From Congeria kusceri (taxonomy: Eukaryota > Mollusca > Bivalvia > Myida > Dreissenidae): 64,000 nt of DNA. Under the pieces are notes generated by a model. The model saw only the letters and a list, made by a program, of their open reading frames with translations. It searched no databases and was not told the origin of the DNA. The DNA lies in contig CM051025.1 of assembly GCA_027627225.1 (NCBI GenBank), forward strand, positions 71,897,069 to 71,961,068, read 5' to 3'. A program made the translations under genes and the position numbers. This document shows, in pieces, positions 24,713 through 38,836 of the stretch (the stretch's first letter is position 1; every line of letters starts with the position of its first letter).

Positions 24713-25194
24713 TCCACCCATTTTAATTATAAATTTGCTCAAATTAAACCGCATAATCAGACCATCCTCCTGCTTGGCAATCGTTTTCTGGCTCCTTAGT
24801 ACATGGACCTCTCCCCTTTACTTTAGTTAAAAGTTTGAATTGCCAACAATAGCCCTGCCAGTCCTTGATTCCTGTTCATAACCTCTGCCTAATGGGTGAT
24901 ATGTCCTATCATCTTAAGGGTCACTATAAAATGCTCTATTGAGTACATTCATGTGAACGTTTCTATCATGAAATTGGGCCCCAAAAGCTTCAGTACTGGG
25001 AGAAAAATGTCCTTCACTGACACCACTTAGTGCTCCATTTGTTCCTGGTGTCTGCTACATGGAATATAAGAGCTGACATCACGCCTACTACTGGTCATAG
25101 TTTTACCTTGTGTACCTTTCTATTTGAGTCATCAGCTAAAAAGTTAGACGTTTAAAACATGGTCAATAGACTCCCTAATCCCACATTAATATGA

Positions 25195-25514
25195 GCGTAA
25201 AAAAGATGTTTGTTTCAGGTAACCCGACCTACCCTAAAAAAATGCCCCGACCCTATAACATTTTATTGGGTTTGTCAGATTGATTTTTGGTTTATTTACC
25301 TTTTTAAATAATTAAATGTGTTTTTGGATAAATAAGTGTTTGTTTTGGTAGTATCCACTTATAAACATTGTTTAAGGATATTACTGATACGTTTTGAATA
25401 ATTATTCAGTTTTAGAATCTTCATGTTAACCATTACAAAAAAAAAAAATCCCGACCTACCTACCCTAATTTTTTTTGGGCATGTTACCTGAAACAAACAT
25501 ATTTGTTTTTACGC
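25195..25514. repeat. Short element with terminal inverted repeats
   Basis: The left end, GCGTAAAAAAGATGTTTG then TTTCAGGTAAC and GACCTACCCTAAAAAAATG, is mirrored by the right end (CATTTTTTTT-like tract, GTTACCTGAAACAAACAT, TTTTTACGC). The roughly 320-bp unit is AT-rich and non-coding in its middle, consistent with a MITE. Confidence 0.7.
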
Positions 25515-26377
25515 CTAAGTAAGGACTGATTATCCACTTTTTTGAATGCAGTATGTTTCCTTTCAAATTTGCACTCGAATGTTCTATCCCAATGACAAAT
25601 CTATCACCCAAATGTCAATACACTTTTTGTGTAAACTATTACCTTCACGCACAGTCTGCCATAGCTAAAGAAACTTCAGCGAACAGTTTATATAGTACTG
25701 ACTAGACCTGTTCGCTAAAGCCATCCCCGTATCGAAAGTCAACCAGAGTCGTAACATATTTATGTCAAGCTATAAATCCATAAATTTGCAATTTCTGGAG
25801 GAAATCATTACATATACAAGCAAGTAAATATAAACTTTTGACTTGTGGCGTGTTTTGAGAATCGAAATCGTCAAAGCATCGAATAATACCTGAAAATAAC
25901 TCTGATTAGCACTCAGTGTACAATTAAGCCGCCATTGTTGTTTTATCACGTGACTATGAGATTTTCATTTGGATATTTTCGGATCGAACTTGACCTTTTC
26001 GCGTGCTCAAATTGTAAACATGGTTTTTGTTTTCCGTAATGCATTATATCCATTCAATTACTCATGTCTGATCAGCAAACATATTGTATTAATATTGATG
26101 TGAGTGGTGTTTAATATATTATTCTTTTGCTAGATATTAAAATTATACTGTGTTAACAAAACAATCACCAGTGAAGTAAAAATCCATTAAATGTCAGTTT
26201 CGTTTCAGGCTGTGTTTGACAACAGTCACAGCACATGTTCTGTTACTAAAATATATAAAAAGTCACATGACCGTGCCATCCCGTGAGATTCTCATTTGAC
26301 AAATGTCTTCTATGTGACTGATTTCGTCCACATTTTAGTAACGAAACGGTAATTTAGAAGTGTTTTAGATCTTATTA

Positions 26378-27432
26378 ATCCCCCGCCGCAATTAGGGAGG
26401 AGGGTTATAGGAATGCCCTTCGTCCGTCCGTTTGTCCGTCTGTCTGTCCGTCTGTCCGTCCGTCTGTCCGTCCGTCTGTCCGTCTGTCCGTACTATTTTC
26501 GTGTCCGCTCCATATCTCCGATACCCTTTGAAGAATTTTCATGAAACTTGGCTCAAATGTTTAGGTCATTGAGACGATGTGCAGAAGGCCTGAGTCAGTC
26601 ATGCCGGCTCAAAGGTCAAGGTCACACCTGAAGGTCAAATATTCGAGCCTCCATTTTCGTGTCCGCTCCATATCTTCTATACCCTTTGAAGGATTTTCAT
26701 GAAACTTGGCTTAAATGTTAAGGTCATTGAGTCGATGTGCAGAAGGGATGAGTCAGTCACGTCGGCTCAAGGTCAAGGTCACACTTGAAGGTGAAATATT
26801 TAAGCCTCTATTTCGTGTCCGCTCCATATCTCCGATGCCTTTTGAATGATTTTCATGAAACTTGGCTCAAATGTTTAGGTCATTGAGACGATGTGCAGAA
26901 GGCATGGGCCTTTCACGCCAGCTCAAGGTCAAGGTCACACTTGAAGGTTACATTTTTGAGCCTCCATTTTCGTGTCCGTTTTTTGTGACCGCTCCATATC
27001 CCCTATACCCTTTGAAGGATTTTCATGAAACTTGGCTCAGATGTTTTGCCCATTGAGACCATGTGCAGAAGGCATAAGCCAGTCATGCCATCTCAAGGTA
27101 AAGGTCACACTTGAAGGTTGAATGTTTGAGCCTGTATTTTCATATCCGTTCTATATCTCCTGTGCCCTTTAAAGGATTTTCATGAAACTTACCTCAAATG
27201 TTTATTACATTGAGGCAATGTGCAGAAGGCATGGTGCAGTCTTGCCACCTCAAGGTCAGACTTGAAGGTCAAATGTTTGAGCCTCCATTTGCATGCCAGC
27301 TTCATATCTCATATGCCCTTTAAGGAATTTTTATGAAACTGATCAAGGTCAGTGTGATACTTCAAAGTCACCTTTAAAATCTAATGAAGGATCACGGCGG
27401 GGGATATAGCTGTCCTTTGGACTGCCTTGTTT
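26378..27432. mobile_element. Non-autonomous element with internal tandem core
   Basis: The element is bounded by ATCCCCCGCCG on the left and CGGCGGGGGAT near the right end. It starts with a TCCGTCTGTCCG-rich leader. It then has about six degenerate units of roughly 160 bp, each opening with a form of TGTCCGCTCCATATCTCC and containing TTTTCATGAAACTTGGCTCA, CATTGAGACGATGTGCAGAAGG and CAAGGTCACACTTGAAGG. I recall closely similar tandem-core repeats from other bivalve genomes. The open frame at 26862-27056 is a by-product of the repeat. Confidence 0.75.
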
Positions 27433-27794
27433 TGTCATAAGTATAATAACTAGATGTAAACAGTATCCATCTATCTTATATTGCTGCCTATTTGGTTCAG
27501 TAGTGCATGTAAAAGCTGTTTCGCGCAGTTTTTTTGGTGACTGTTGATAAACTGTTAAATTCTTGAGAAATGCTGGTAGACTTTACTATGGGGGTTGCTC
27601 CATAACTTGTATGTCACGCAAAGTCAAAAAATATAAAAAGCGACATTTTAAGTTATGGAAGCCAGAACTAAGTCTGTCATAATGGAATGCAAGTTTACAA
27701 TCACATAAAGGTATTTGTATGAATGCATCCATAAAACAACACTCCTAAATATTAAATTGCTGATTTAAGACCCTAATTTCCCATATACAATTGC

Positions 27795-28668
27795 CCGACT
27801 CAAAACAATACAAATCTCAAACAGTCCTGTTTTTCAATCTCAAGTAGTTATAAATTTCACTCTCAAACAACCCTAAATCTCCATCTCATACAACCCTTAA
27901 TCTCATTTTCAAGTAACTTTAATCTCAACCACAAGCAGCCTTTAATCTCAATCTCAAGCAACATTTAATCTCATCTCAAGCAACCTTAATGTTCAATCTT
28001 AATCAACATTAAATCTCAATCTCAAGCAGTCTTTAATCTCAATCTCAATCAGCCTTTAATCTCAATCTCAAGCAGCTTTAAATGTCAATCTTAGTCAACC
28101 TTAAATCTCGATATCATGCAGCTTTACATCTCAAGCAATCTTAAGTCTCAATCTTAACCAGACTTAAATCTCAATCTCAAGCAGCTTTAAATCTCAATCT
28201 CGAGCACCTTTAAATCTCAATCTCAATCAACCTTTTAATCTTAATCTCAAGCAGCTTTAAATGTCAGTCTCAATCAGCCTTTAATTTCAGTCTAAAGCAG
28301 CTTTCAATATCAATCTCAACCAGCCTTTATGCTCAATCTAAAGCAGCTTAAGTCTCAATCTTAATCAACCTTCAATCTCGATCTCAAGCAACCTTAATAC
28401 TCAGTAATTCTCAATCGTATGCCACCTTAAATATCGGTATCAAGCAGCTTTAAATCTCAATCTCAATTAACCTTATATCTCAATCTCAATTAACCTTAGA
28501 TCTTAATTTCAAATAATCCTAGATCTCAATCAACCCTAAATCACAAGCACTCTTAAATTAAAATCTCAATCCTAAATCTCAATCTTCGTCAACCCTAAAT
28601 CTTTATCTCCGAAATTTCTAAATCTCAATCTCAATCTCAATCAACATTAAATTTCAACCTCAATCAAT
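27795..28668. repeat. About 24-bp minisatellite, ATCTCAATCTCAAGCA type
   Basis: Roughly 870 bases of degenerate units built on AATCTCAATCTCAAGCAGC followed by TTTAA, with many single-base variants. It is strongly pyrimidine/A biased on the plus strand. No coding potential. Confidence 0.9.
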
Positions 28669-29299
28669 AATTTGCATATAAATGCCTTTCAAATATTTCC
28701 GCACACAATAACTGTAATGACTATTATTGTTTATATTTATATGTACCTTTTTATCAGGATTCTTCACAAATGTACTTGTTCGGGTTTTAGCGATATTACA
28801 ACATTTGCAGAACTTTACAGTAATAATTCGATTGAAGATATTATATATACTAAGTTAACATGATTAACAATATAAATAATTTAAAAAAAAAAGATGGTTT
28901 TAATTCATAGAGAGTTAATTCAAACACGGGAGAAAACCAGTTCTACTACATTTCATTTCTTGTATGGGAAACTAGGAGACACTGTAAGCTGCATAAACAT
29001 CTCATAAAAAATGAAATAAGTTGACACGCTGTAAATTCAGTCCGCACTACAGCCCGCTTGTTAGTCGGATGATTTCTCAAACCAGTTAGTTTCAAATATT
29101 CAATACTTCCACGAGGAAATTTAGGAAATTTCAGCGGGCAAATTACCGTATAACCTAAAAACACATACCGTATAAACCATATTAAACTACGATAATAGAT
29201 GTATTTATTGTAAATTAATGTAAATGCATACTTAATTGTAACGCAGTCGATACAGAGTCGCATATTGTTCATGGGATCACTGGATCCATTATTGTTAGA

Positions 29300-30205
29300 C
29301 TATATCTATATACATGAATTTACTTTTGATTCTTAGTCTAGATCTACATAAATGAATTTACTTTTGATTCTTAGTCTAGATCTATATAAATGAATTTACT
29401 TTTGATTCTTAGAATCTATATAAATGAATTTACTTTTGATTCTTAGTCTAGATATATATAAATGAATTTACTTTTGATTCTTAGTCTAGATCTACATAAA
29501 TGAATTTACTTTTGATTCTTAGTCTAGATCTATATAAATGAATTTACTTTTGATTCTTAGTCTAGATCTATATAAATGAATTTACTTTTGATTCTTAGTC
29601 TAGATCTATATACATGAATTTACTTTTGATTCTTAGTCTAGATCTACATAAATGAATTTACTTTTGATTCTTAGTCTAGATCTACATAAATGAATTTACT
29701 TTTGATTCTTAGTCTAGATCTATATAAATGAATTTACTTTTGATTCTTAGTCTAGATCTATATAAATGAATTTACTTTTGATTCTTAGTCTAGATCTATA
29801 TAAATGAATTTACTTTTGATTCTTAATCTAGATCTACATAAATGAATTTACTTTTGATTCTTAGTCTAGATCTACATAAATGAATTTACTTTTGATTCTT
29901 AGTCTAGATCTATATAAATGAATTTACTTTTGATTCTTAGTCTAGATCTATATAAATGAATTTACTTTTGATTCTTAGTCTAGATCTATATAAATGAATT
30001 TACTTTTGATTCTTAGTCTAGATCTATATAAATGAATTTACTTTTGATTCTTAGTCTAGATCTATATAAATGAATTTACTTTTGATTCTTAGTCTAGATC
30101 TATATAAATGAATTTACTTTTGATTCTTAGTCTAGATCTATATACATGAATTTACTTTTGATTCTTAGTCTAGATCTATATAAATGAATTTACTTTGATT
30201 TTCAG
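29300..30205. repeat. 38-bp satellite array, very homogeneous
   Basis: About 24 head-to-tail units read TAAATGAATTTACTTTTGAT then TCTTAGTCTAGATCTATA. Units differ mainly at one or two positions (TATATAAATG, TACATAAATG, TATACATG), and one unit lacks the central TCTAGATC block. Each unit contains the palindrome TCTAGA. High uniformity implies recent expansion or homogenisation. Confidence 0.95.
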
Positions 30206-33200
30206 TTATACGAGTATATTTTATTTAAGTACATCTGAAATGGAACGTTCTGTGGTACATTGTTTGTGTGTATTTTAGTATAATGTTAAAATTACTACAA
30301 TATTAAAGCAAACAGAAAGTGGAAATCTTTTTTTGTAACTAGAATGCCATGTTTACATTAATATTATTTTCTTAGTATATCTTATAGTACTTATATATGC
30401 AAACACATGTTGTGTTTAAAATTTGTTTCTCTGAATGTAACTTGGATATTTGAATATTAAATATTTGGTTCGTGCTTTTACATCGACGTAAACAGGGGGT
30501 ATTGTTAAAATAAATCTAGTAATGATACTGTGTGAACTATTATGATGCCCATGTAATATATTGTTCTACTGTGCTGTTTTGTAAATATATGTATGCAGAT
30601 TTATATTTATATCACGTATCTTGTTTGTTGTTTTTCAATGACACAATCATGCATAGTTTTCAGAAATTCTCAAATAAAGCCAGCGTATGACTGCTACACG
30701 CCACTATAAATAGTGTTAAAGTCCCGTTATGTTATTATAATATGTCCTTAGCCAGTATTCGTAAAGCTCTTAAGAAATATTTTAAAATAAGTTGTATTCA
30801 AGTGCAAATTTCAAATAAAATTTTCTTTGTAAAATCCAATGATTTCTGTGTACAAACGAGTAAAATACAAGCACAAATATTTACAAGTTTCAAATATTTT
30901 AATGTTAAAAAATTACTTATACATGAAACAGCCACAGACTTAAGGAATGTTATTAAGTTAAGAAGTTTACCCTTCGTTTTCATAAGGACCTTGATAAAAA
31001 TGGGTCCTGTGATTGAGGAAATAGCTTTAAACAAACTGGTTTTCCCATTTTCTCACACTACAACAAAAATACATAAAATAGACAATGGTACACCATAGCA
31101 CATATATGTAGAACTTCTCCGAAAATGCTTGAGTAATGTGATACCTCTTATGATGTTTTTCAACGCAAACAAAATTCTACTAATATATCAATTACATTAT
31201 GGGACTTTAATGAATATTCGATATATTATTTTCCATATTATCGGAATTTGCATTTTCAGCTACTAAATCTAGATCTTGGAAAGTTAAACGTATAAAAATA
31301 GGTTGCGAGTTTAACACCGAACCGTTATTGCAGTTCTGGGAATATATTTATAAATGTTATTTCATGGTAATAAAAGGGAGATTATCGATTGCCTTGTGTG
31401 TGCATAACTGATCGTTGAATAAGACGCTTAATGCAGCAGTCCAGAAATATGTAAATAAAATAAAACGTTGCAGAAATCGTTTCTAATGGACATCTTACCG
31501 ATCACAATACAAAAACCCGCATTGAAATCGGTAAAATAATAACGCATTGGAAACGTTTTATCGTAAAATTATATGTATGCGATAGCTGGTGATACCTCTG
31601 TAGTAAATCAACATCGACAATAGTGTGTATGCCGTTCGTACTAAGCGTTTTCGAACATAGACATTATACAATGTCTTTCGTATATAAGAAACAGTTTTCA
31701 ATCGAATAAACGTTATTAACGTTCATTTCAATAAATGCTGATATAAGATGTATTAAATTATATTCTATAGACTGCGGCTTGAATACTTAATGCTTAATGC
31801 TATAATCGCAAGTACGAGTTGAATATTTTCACGTTAAATCGTCGTATATGTTCATCCGTGACTAATTGTAATAATGGCATTCGAAATTAAACAAATGCAC
31901 GTGAAACTATTGTATTATAGATACATGTAGAAAAGAAATGGTAGCATACAAAGTAATATAAATTTTATTGCAATAATGCTACACTATTGAAAACAACAAA
32001 CACATGTCACTACAGTTGTTAATGTCTTAACACCGACGATAACAGCACTGTTGTTGATACTTGAAATGCCACTACTCCGAACATGCATATTGATCTTCAT
32101 TAATAACAAAACTTATCCAAATCGAAGAACGCGTCACTACGCTAAATAGCTTGCTCTCCAAATTACGCTAGGCCAAGGGCCCAACTTTCCATTCGCTCCC
32201 TTCGGTTCCATAGCTACGCCGGTGGTCACCTCGTCAACTTGCTCATCGGAAGCGACCTTGGACGTGTGTATTACGTCTACACGACTGTATGATTCCAACC
32301 AAATAACGTAACGTAACTGTGTAACCTGTCAATTTAATACATTTCTATTCTTAAATAATTACAATTTCCTGTGGTTTCATCATTTTACAGTGTTCTGATT
32401 GGCTGAAATGTATCACGTGACAGGCTTTTATTTTTCGATGAAGCCGGTTGCCTCTATTAATATTCATGAGGGACTACTTTTTATTGTTGTTTACATGCAG
32501 TGCTGACGTCACACACAAAAAACACACAAAGGAATGCAGTAACAGATTTATTCACATGTATACATGGCATTGTAAAAAAAAAAATCTCAATCTTTATTTC
32601 TTTTTGCCTATTTCTGATGTGCATTATGCATGAAAGAAAAGAAATAACATAGAGAGAAAATTCAACACAAACATTAAAAAAAATACTTTTTGGATAAAAA
32701 TATTTAAAGGGGGTATGTACGATTTCCATACAAACATTTTCTCATAATTTGAACAACACAAATGAGAGGACGAATATAATCAAGGGAAGTTAAAATAAAA
32801 AGAAATAAACAGATATTTGTACCATACTTCATATGTTGTTGTTTTTAAATGAACTTCATGATAACGACAAATTTATTTCTAGTGCTGTGCCGATACGACA
32901 CCTTCAATCGTTTTTGTGAGAGAAACAAAAAAAACGTCTCCGTGATGTGTCGTATGAACAATCTGCACAGAACTTAAGTCAACACGCAACAAATATTGGG
33001 GATTTCCCAAAATTGTACATGTCTGATGCACATGAATGAGTTTTCAACTGGCAGACGAAAAGTATTTTAATGTATTTCGAGGATTTTCAAATATAAATTC
33101 TTCTGAACTTTTATTCTAGTTTGTTATTAATCAGTGTTTTATAGGTTTTATTTTACTATCATATTTTTCTATGAAATTTTGATGAGATCGTACATACCCT

Positions 33201-33440
33201 CTTTAATATTTATATTTAAATTTATATTTATCAAAAGAGGAAAACAAATGAAATTTAACAAACACAAAAATAAAAATACACAATTTTACAGATAAGGGCA
33301 AATAACGGTTTAGAAACAAGAGGTTTCAGTCAAATAAAATACATCCAGTTGAACAAACGTCTCACATTTTTTTTTACAAGGAAGCCACCGGAAAACCAAG
33401 CGAGCATGGTATCCAGTCATCCCATGGAGCTTGCAAAAGA
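30206..33440. other. Intergenic AT-rich stretch
   Basis: No supported gene is seen. It includes an inverted copy of the dispersed 290-bp element (31433-31725) and a stretch near 30740-31095. That stretch is open on the plus strand for 118 codons but looks like a CTTAAG-rich repeat, with no recognisable domain. Simple A/T runs are common. Confidence 0.5.
31433..31725 (-). repeat. Dispersed about 290-bp element, copy 2 (inverted)
   Basis: The reverse complement matches 17060-17355 and 46704-46990 over nearly the whole length. Shared blocks include TGTTGATTTACTACAGAGGT, GATCGGTAAGATGTCCATTA, GAAACGATTTCTGCAACG and TTTCTGGACTGCTGCATTAA. It lies outside any nAChR gene, which shows the family is dispersed and not merely shared intron ancestry. 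Confidence 0.75.
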
Positions 33441-33717
33441 ATGCCACAAGAACACCTCGAAAATTGTGCGGGCTCCATCCAATTGTCACCTCTGAGAGCT
33501 GAATATCCCATTTATCATTGTAAAAATCCCATTTTCAAGTACGCGAATGACTCCCCAGCTGCGAAGCTCAAAACACTCCTCGAAGTAAGCTCACGTTGGT
33601 CAATTAAGCATAAGCCAAGGATGATTTGCACAAAATTCACCTGTTCATTAAGATTTTTTCGATCATTTATTCATTCACATTGCACGACAGGGCGAAATAT
33701 ATCTTGAACATCCAGTT

Positions 33718-33845
33718 TGTGGCGAATCGTTATAACACACAGTGGCGAATCGTTATCACCCTCTGGCGAATCGTCATTAAACTGTGGCGAATCGTTATGT
33801 GTCGAATCGTTATGTGGCGAATCGTTATGTGTCGAATCGTTACTA
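33718..33845. repeat. Short array of GGCGAATCGTTAT units
   Basis: About seven copies of GTGGCGAATCGTTATG or GTGTCGAATCGTTATG, some with a 10-15-base spacer. The open frames across both strands are repeat artefacts. Confidence 0.85.
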
Positions 33846-34694
33846 ATGCTATTACTCGGGGCCAGGAATTTCATCAGCAGCTGAAACAAAAGTTTGAAAA
33901 AAAATGAAAGAATTTTCATTTACTAGTAGCTTTGACTAAAACAATTAAACTTTTATTCTTGTTCATAGTTCTGTGCAAATAAGATGCATAACAATTGACC
34001 TTCCCAATTTATGTTACACAGGTAAAGAAACTGTAGACAGTAGATATTTTCGGCCGATGACACACAATTCCTTATATTTGATATTTTGATCAGTAGTAAA
34101 ATAATAAAAGTCGTTTACCTTTTTTTCGACTTGATTTTGTATCCACACTGTTAGTTGTATTTAAAATTATTTTGCCAATTTCATACACAAACCGTTTTAA
34201 CACGACGTGCAAAAATGTGGTGTTGAACGCGTTTAAATATTTGCAATATGTATATTATGGATACAAAACACCTTGTTCAAAATTGCCGAAATATCAACCA
34301 AAACAAAAGTAAATCAAAAGTAAATGTTTTCACTAGAGCTTCTGTATTATTTAAGATACCGCTGTGTTGCGGCATGTACACAACGCTACTGCAGTGCAAG
34401 GGGCGGAGCCTACGTATCATACTTCAATGTGTTGATGCGCGAATTGCAAAAAATAATCCCAAATTAATTTACTCTTTTAAGGTGAAAATTTAAAGTATAC
34501 ACACAATTGTAATTATAATTGTAGTTATAAGAATTGAAACGCTCTTTTCGGCGCTTCATCGATGTATGAAGTTCAGTTTTTTGGTATCTAATTTGTACAT
34601 AAAGCCTTCGGCTACAAAATTTAATAAATTAAGCTTATATCACAATAAAGTACATAATGAGTACGAATGAAATACTAACTATTATCAGAAAAAA

Positions 34695-37540
34695 ATAATA
34701 CAACAGAACAGAACAGAACAGAAAGTTTATTGATATAACTTGAACAATTACAGTTCATCGTTACATATACAAAATAAAAATAAAGAGGCACATGCATGGC
34801 AATGCGAAAGTGAACATTACACAAGTTGTTAAATACAGGCCATTTTCAAATTAAACGTGTGCATTTAAAGGACCAAATCTCATTTTAAATGCATTTTTAC
34901 AGTATAACACAAGTTTCAAAAGAACTTTATAAATTGTACTTGTTAATACAAGTATAAATTTATATATACTAGGTCGGTTATATAAATATCTTTTAATATA
35001 TTTTTTCTGATATTTATATAAAGAGGACATACTAACACAAAGTGATACTCGTCTTCTATATCATTTGTGTTGCATATAATACATTAACGTTCATTTTTAG
35101 GAATATTTGCACGTCTACCAGATTCAATTTTTAACATACGAGATGAAAGTCTTAATTTTGATATATAAATCCTTAACTTATAGCTTTTAACTATGTCTAG
35201 ATTAGCAGATAAATCAAATCTTTGTTTCAATTTTTTACATAATATTAATGAACTCTTTATATTGAAATAATTTCGCCACAAACCTATGTACATGTCAATA
35301 AGTCTGGTTTTAAAAATGGGAATAAATACATTAATATTTACTGATTCCGGATACATCCATACATCATAAAACCCAGTATTCTGAAGCAAGTCTCGCTCCT
35401 TTGATAACCAATTGTTACATCGAATTACATTTTCTGCATCGCATCTCAAAGATCATATTTGTACTATACAATATTCAATGTGTTTGTTTAACAGTATACA
35501 ACTTTAAAAATTATTTTAAGATTCTTACATAACGAGTTATATTTTATGGGTAGCTTCCAAGCTCCCCATACACCGCAGAATTAGAAGTACTCATTTAAAC
35601 ACCAAATATTCTTTTCAAAAATCTTCTATGAACTCTTTCAATATCATCAGCATCCGAAAATCCACAAACCTCACAAGCATAACATATTATAGACGTGACA
35701 TAAAAATCAAACAGATTCTACATTACTTTAACTGGAACATACATTCCTTTTGTAATGGAAAAAAGTGACCCCATAGCCTTTAAACCCTTATTTTATAGAG
35801 TTTGAGTAGTTTTATAAACGATCCACCACTTGATAATACAATTATAAGATAATTAAATGATTGGACGTTTCCAAGTGGATCACTATTATAATATAATGAC
35901 TCATTATGTGAATTATTTCCGCCCTTTTTATATATAACTACTTTAGTTTTGTATACGTTGACTTTTAGCTTCCATCGCACACAGTATTCGTATAAATTAT
36001 CTAACGAGTTCTGCAGACCTTTCGGTGTTTCTGAAAAAATTACAGCATCATCTGCAAACAGTAATAAGTAAATAGACAACTGGTCTAAGGTTATCGTTGC
36101 TTTATTATTATTTCTCAAAAAGTATTCAATATCATTAACGAACAATGAAAATAGTATGGGTGAGATTTTCTCCCCTTGCAACAAACCGACGTCACATTAA
36201 AGAAATCTGAAAACGAGCCCATATGTTTAACACATAATTTAACTTCATCGTACATCGATTGAATAATTTTTAACAATCTACTGTTTCTTCCACTCTTAAT
36301 CAGCTTATACCATAATCCGTTTCTATATATTGAGTCAAATCATTTCATTAGTTCAATATAGCAACAATATAATTTCTTTTTACAACATAGTTGTTTATCT
36401 ATAAATGCTTTTAGTAGAAAAATTGCATCTACCGTGCTATAATTAGATTTAAACCGAAACTGAACGTCCGTGAGCGTATCGTTTGTAGTAGCCCATTTTA
36501 AGCCTTTCGTTTATAACAACAGTAAACAATTTTGCGAATCAGCTCACCAATGTTATGCCTCGATTATTACGTATTAAAATCCTCTTCTTCGACAATGATA
36601 TTTGACGAGGTCAACTGTTTAAAATGGTAAAAAAAATAAATAAATAAATAAATAAATAAATAAATCAATGTCAACATTATCGCCTGTATTATTCACTGAT
36701 TTTTTCTTAAATAGTTTCCAAAATTCTTTTTTTTTTTTCAATCGCATATCATTCATTTTAAGATATTGGTTCCTGTTATAATTGTCTACATTGATACTTG
36801 TAATCCTTTTCCACTATTAACATCATATTTCTATTTTCATTATCTGTATACAAATTTTATTTGTTCTACTTATCAATATATATACTGCGTTTTTGTTTTC
36901 ATGTATTATCAAACCATTTATTATGTGCGTTTGAAAATTGTGCACATTTATTTTGTTTATAATACTTTTAAAAATACTTATTGCCATTATTATTTAGAGA
37001 CAATGTAAATCGGTTGACCATTTCATCAGTATCCAAATTATTCTCTTTACAATGATATAAGTCTTGACATAGCTGATTAACTACTGCGGTGATATCTAAT
37101 AAGAACTGATCACCATAATTGTTATCCCATTTAACGTAATTGCTATCTGTGTTGAAATGGGAAACAAATAACGTCGTTTTTATTTTCATATCAAACGTTA
37201 ACGGTGCGTGATTGGAAAATAGAGTAAAATCGTGTACGCAGAAATTCATTATATTGTCAAAGTTATTGTAACTGGTTAACAAATAATCAACAACGCTCTC
37301 GCCGTTATGCGTAAATGACGTAAATTTGCCTATGCTCGCATCGCTGCCTATTCGACCGTTACAAATTCGTAAATCACGGGCTTTACATAATTGTAATAAT
37401 CTGTCACCAAAAGCATTTGTGCGATAGTCACTGGAAACCCGAGGAAGGCGAACATCAATGTCGTCATCGTTTAACTGAATTATATTGCGATCATTTCGCA
37501 CAAAATCCGACTTCTGCCCGACCCTCAATATTTTCCCCAG
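34695..37540 (-). pseudogene. Degenerate non-LTR retrotransposon (LINE), 5' truncated
   Basis: On the reverse strand the order is endonuclease, reverse transcriptase, C-terminal region, then tail. The segment 37535-36968 keeps the end of an APE-type endonuclease (GRIGSDASIGKFTSFTH, VDYLLTS, FSNHAPLTF). Between about 36600 and 36190 the reverse transcriptase is readable only across frameshifts. The segment 36184-35780 has GEKISPILFSLFVNDIEYFL and the catalytic FADDAV. The segment 35449-35084 resembles the LINE C-terminal region, ending GRRANIPKNER. The 3' end is a short GTTCT repeat (AGAAC on the plus strand at 34705-34720). Multiple stops and frameshifts mean it is not active. The clade is not assigned. 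Confidence 0.8.
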
Positions 37541-38604
37541 TGGGGGAGCAGGGCTGACCCGGGGGAATTTGACTAATTGACTATTTCCCCACCCTAGAGC
37601 CAAGCATTTTGTCTAAATACCATCAGTGGGAGATTCTATAGTGGTATCAAATGGCCCGGGGGCAAATGTTACCGGATTCTAAAATCCGACCAAATTCTTT
37701 TTCCCGGGACTCGGAATCAATCGGCCTCTGGGGAATCGTTGTCAGTCTAAAGTCCCGTTTATGCCCGCCGCAGCCCCAGGGGAGGGGGCATATTGATAGG
37801 TACATTAACACCGTTTTCCTAATCAGAAAAACAAGTCAACCATGTAAAAAGTTCATACAACAGAGTCTGGTTACATATATGAATAGTGTTTTACTATGAT
37901 GAACTGTCTGTAAATGTTTAATAGGTCCTAAATATTGAACAAACATATTTTGACATTTTCCTCTAAATGGAAATTTGAACTATGTATCCCTGTCAATCAC
38001 ACAAATAAAACAGTTTCCGAAAATGTGCAAAACGTAGTAAAATGTCCTACAATATAATTAGGCGTGTAATATTATATTTGTATATTTGTGTCAATACACT
38101 TTAGTTCTGAATACGATTAAAGTTTATTATTTTAGAAATGGTGTTAAAATCAAAATGTACCCTGTGCCGTTCACATTAGCCAAATTGACAAACCGAATCA
38201 ATATCATCGTGAAAGTGTTAGCACGTGGCCAAAACGTACAGGTGTAATTTTTAGCTTAAATAAATAAATAAACGTCACTCTAGTTTTAAATCAGTTTGTT
38301 TTGTACTTTATGCTGCAATCCAGTATGTTTGCAGTTTGTTCACGTTTCATACGCGTTTACATTAGCCCGAAACTTGTGAAAAATGCAAACGAAATTAGCG
38401 CGTGCTTTCTAAAATATGCAAATTAAATTAAGTGGTTAATTACTAGAAATCCCCTATTGAATATCATAGTATTCATTTGTGACTGAGATACCGTTGCAAA
38501 GGTCAGTAATGTTCGTTAACAATGCATGACATGACGCAGCTACTTTATTAATACCAATCAACAGAACTTACGGTTGGAAAATAATGCTCCTTCAATAGTA
38601 CACA

Positions 38605-38836
38605 TAAAACCCGGGCTTAATGCATGTGTGTAAAGTGTCGCCCAGGCTTAGCCTGTGCAGTCCGCACAGGCTGATCCGGGACGACACTTTCCGCTTTTAT
38701 GGTATTTTCTGTTTCAAGGCAGTCTCTTCTAAACATAAATCCATTGTAGCCGGATTAGAAAGTACGGACTGCACAGGCTGATCCGGGACGACACTTTACG
38801 CACTTGTATTGAGCCCGGTTTTCCCACAACACGCCT
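38605..38836. repeat. Palindromic dispersed repeat, copy 2
   Basis: Same family as 7142-7277, but with a larger internal segment between two halves. Both halves carry CTGATCCGGGACGACACTTT. Ends are CCCGGGCTTAATGCATGTG and GGTTTTCCCACAACACGCCT. Confidence 0.8.

Noticed and set aside
30742..31098. 118-codon open frame, plus strand
   Set aside because: The composition is AT-driven, the region has CTTAAG-type repeat motifs like those near 12830 and 13020, and there is no recognisable domain or splice context.
33441..33907. Open frames on both strands near the GGCGAATCG array
   Set aside because: The repeated peptide blocks follow the tandem repeat. The flanking part has no recognisable domain.
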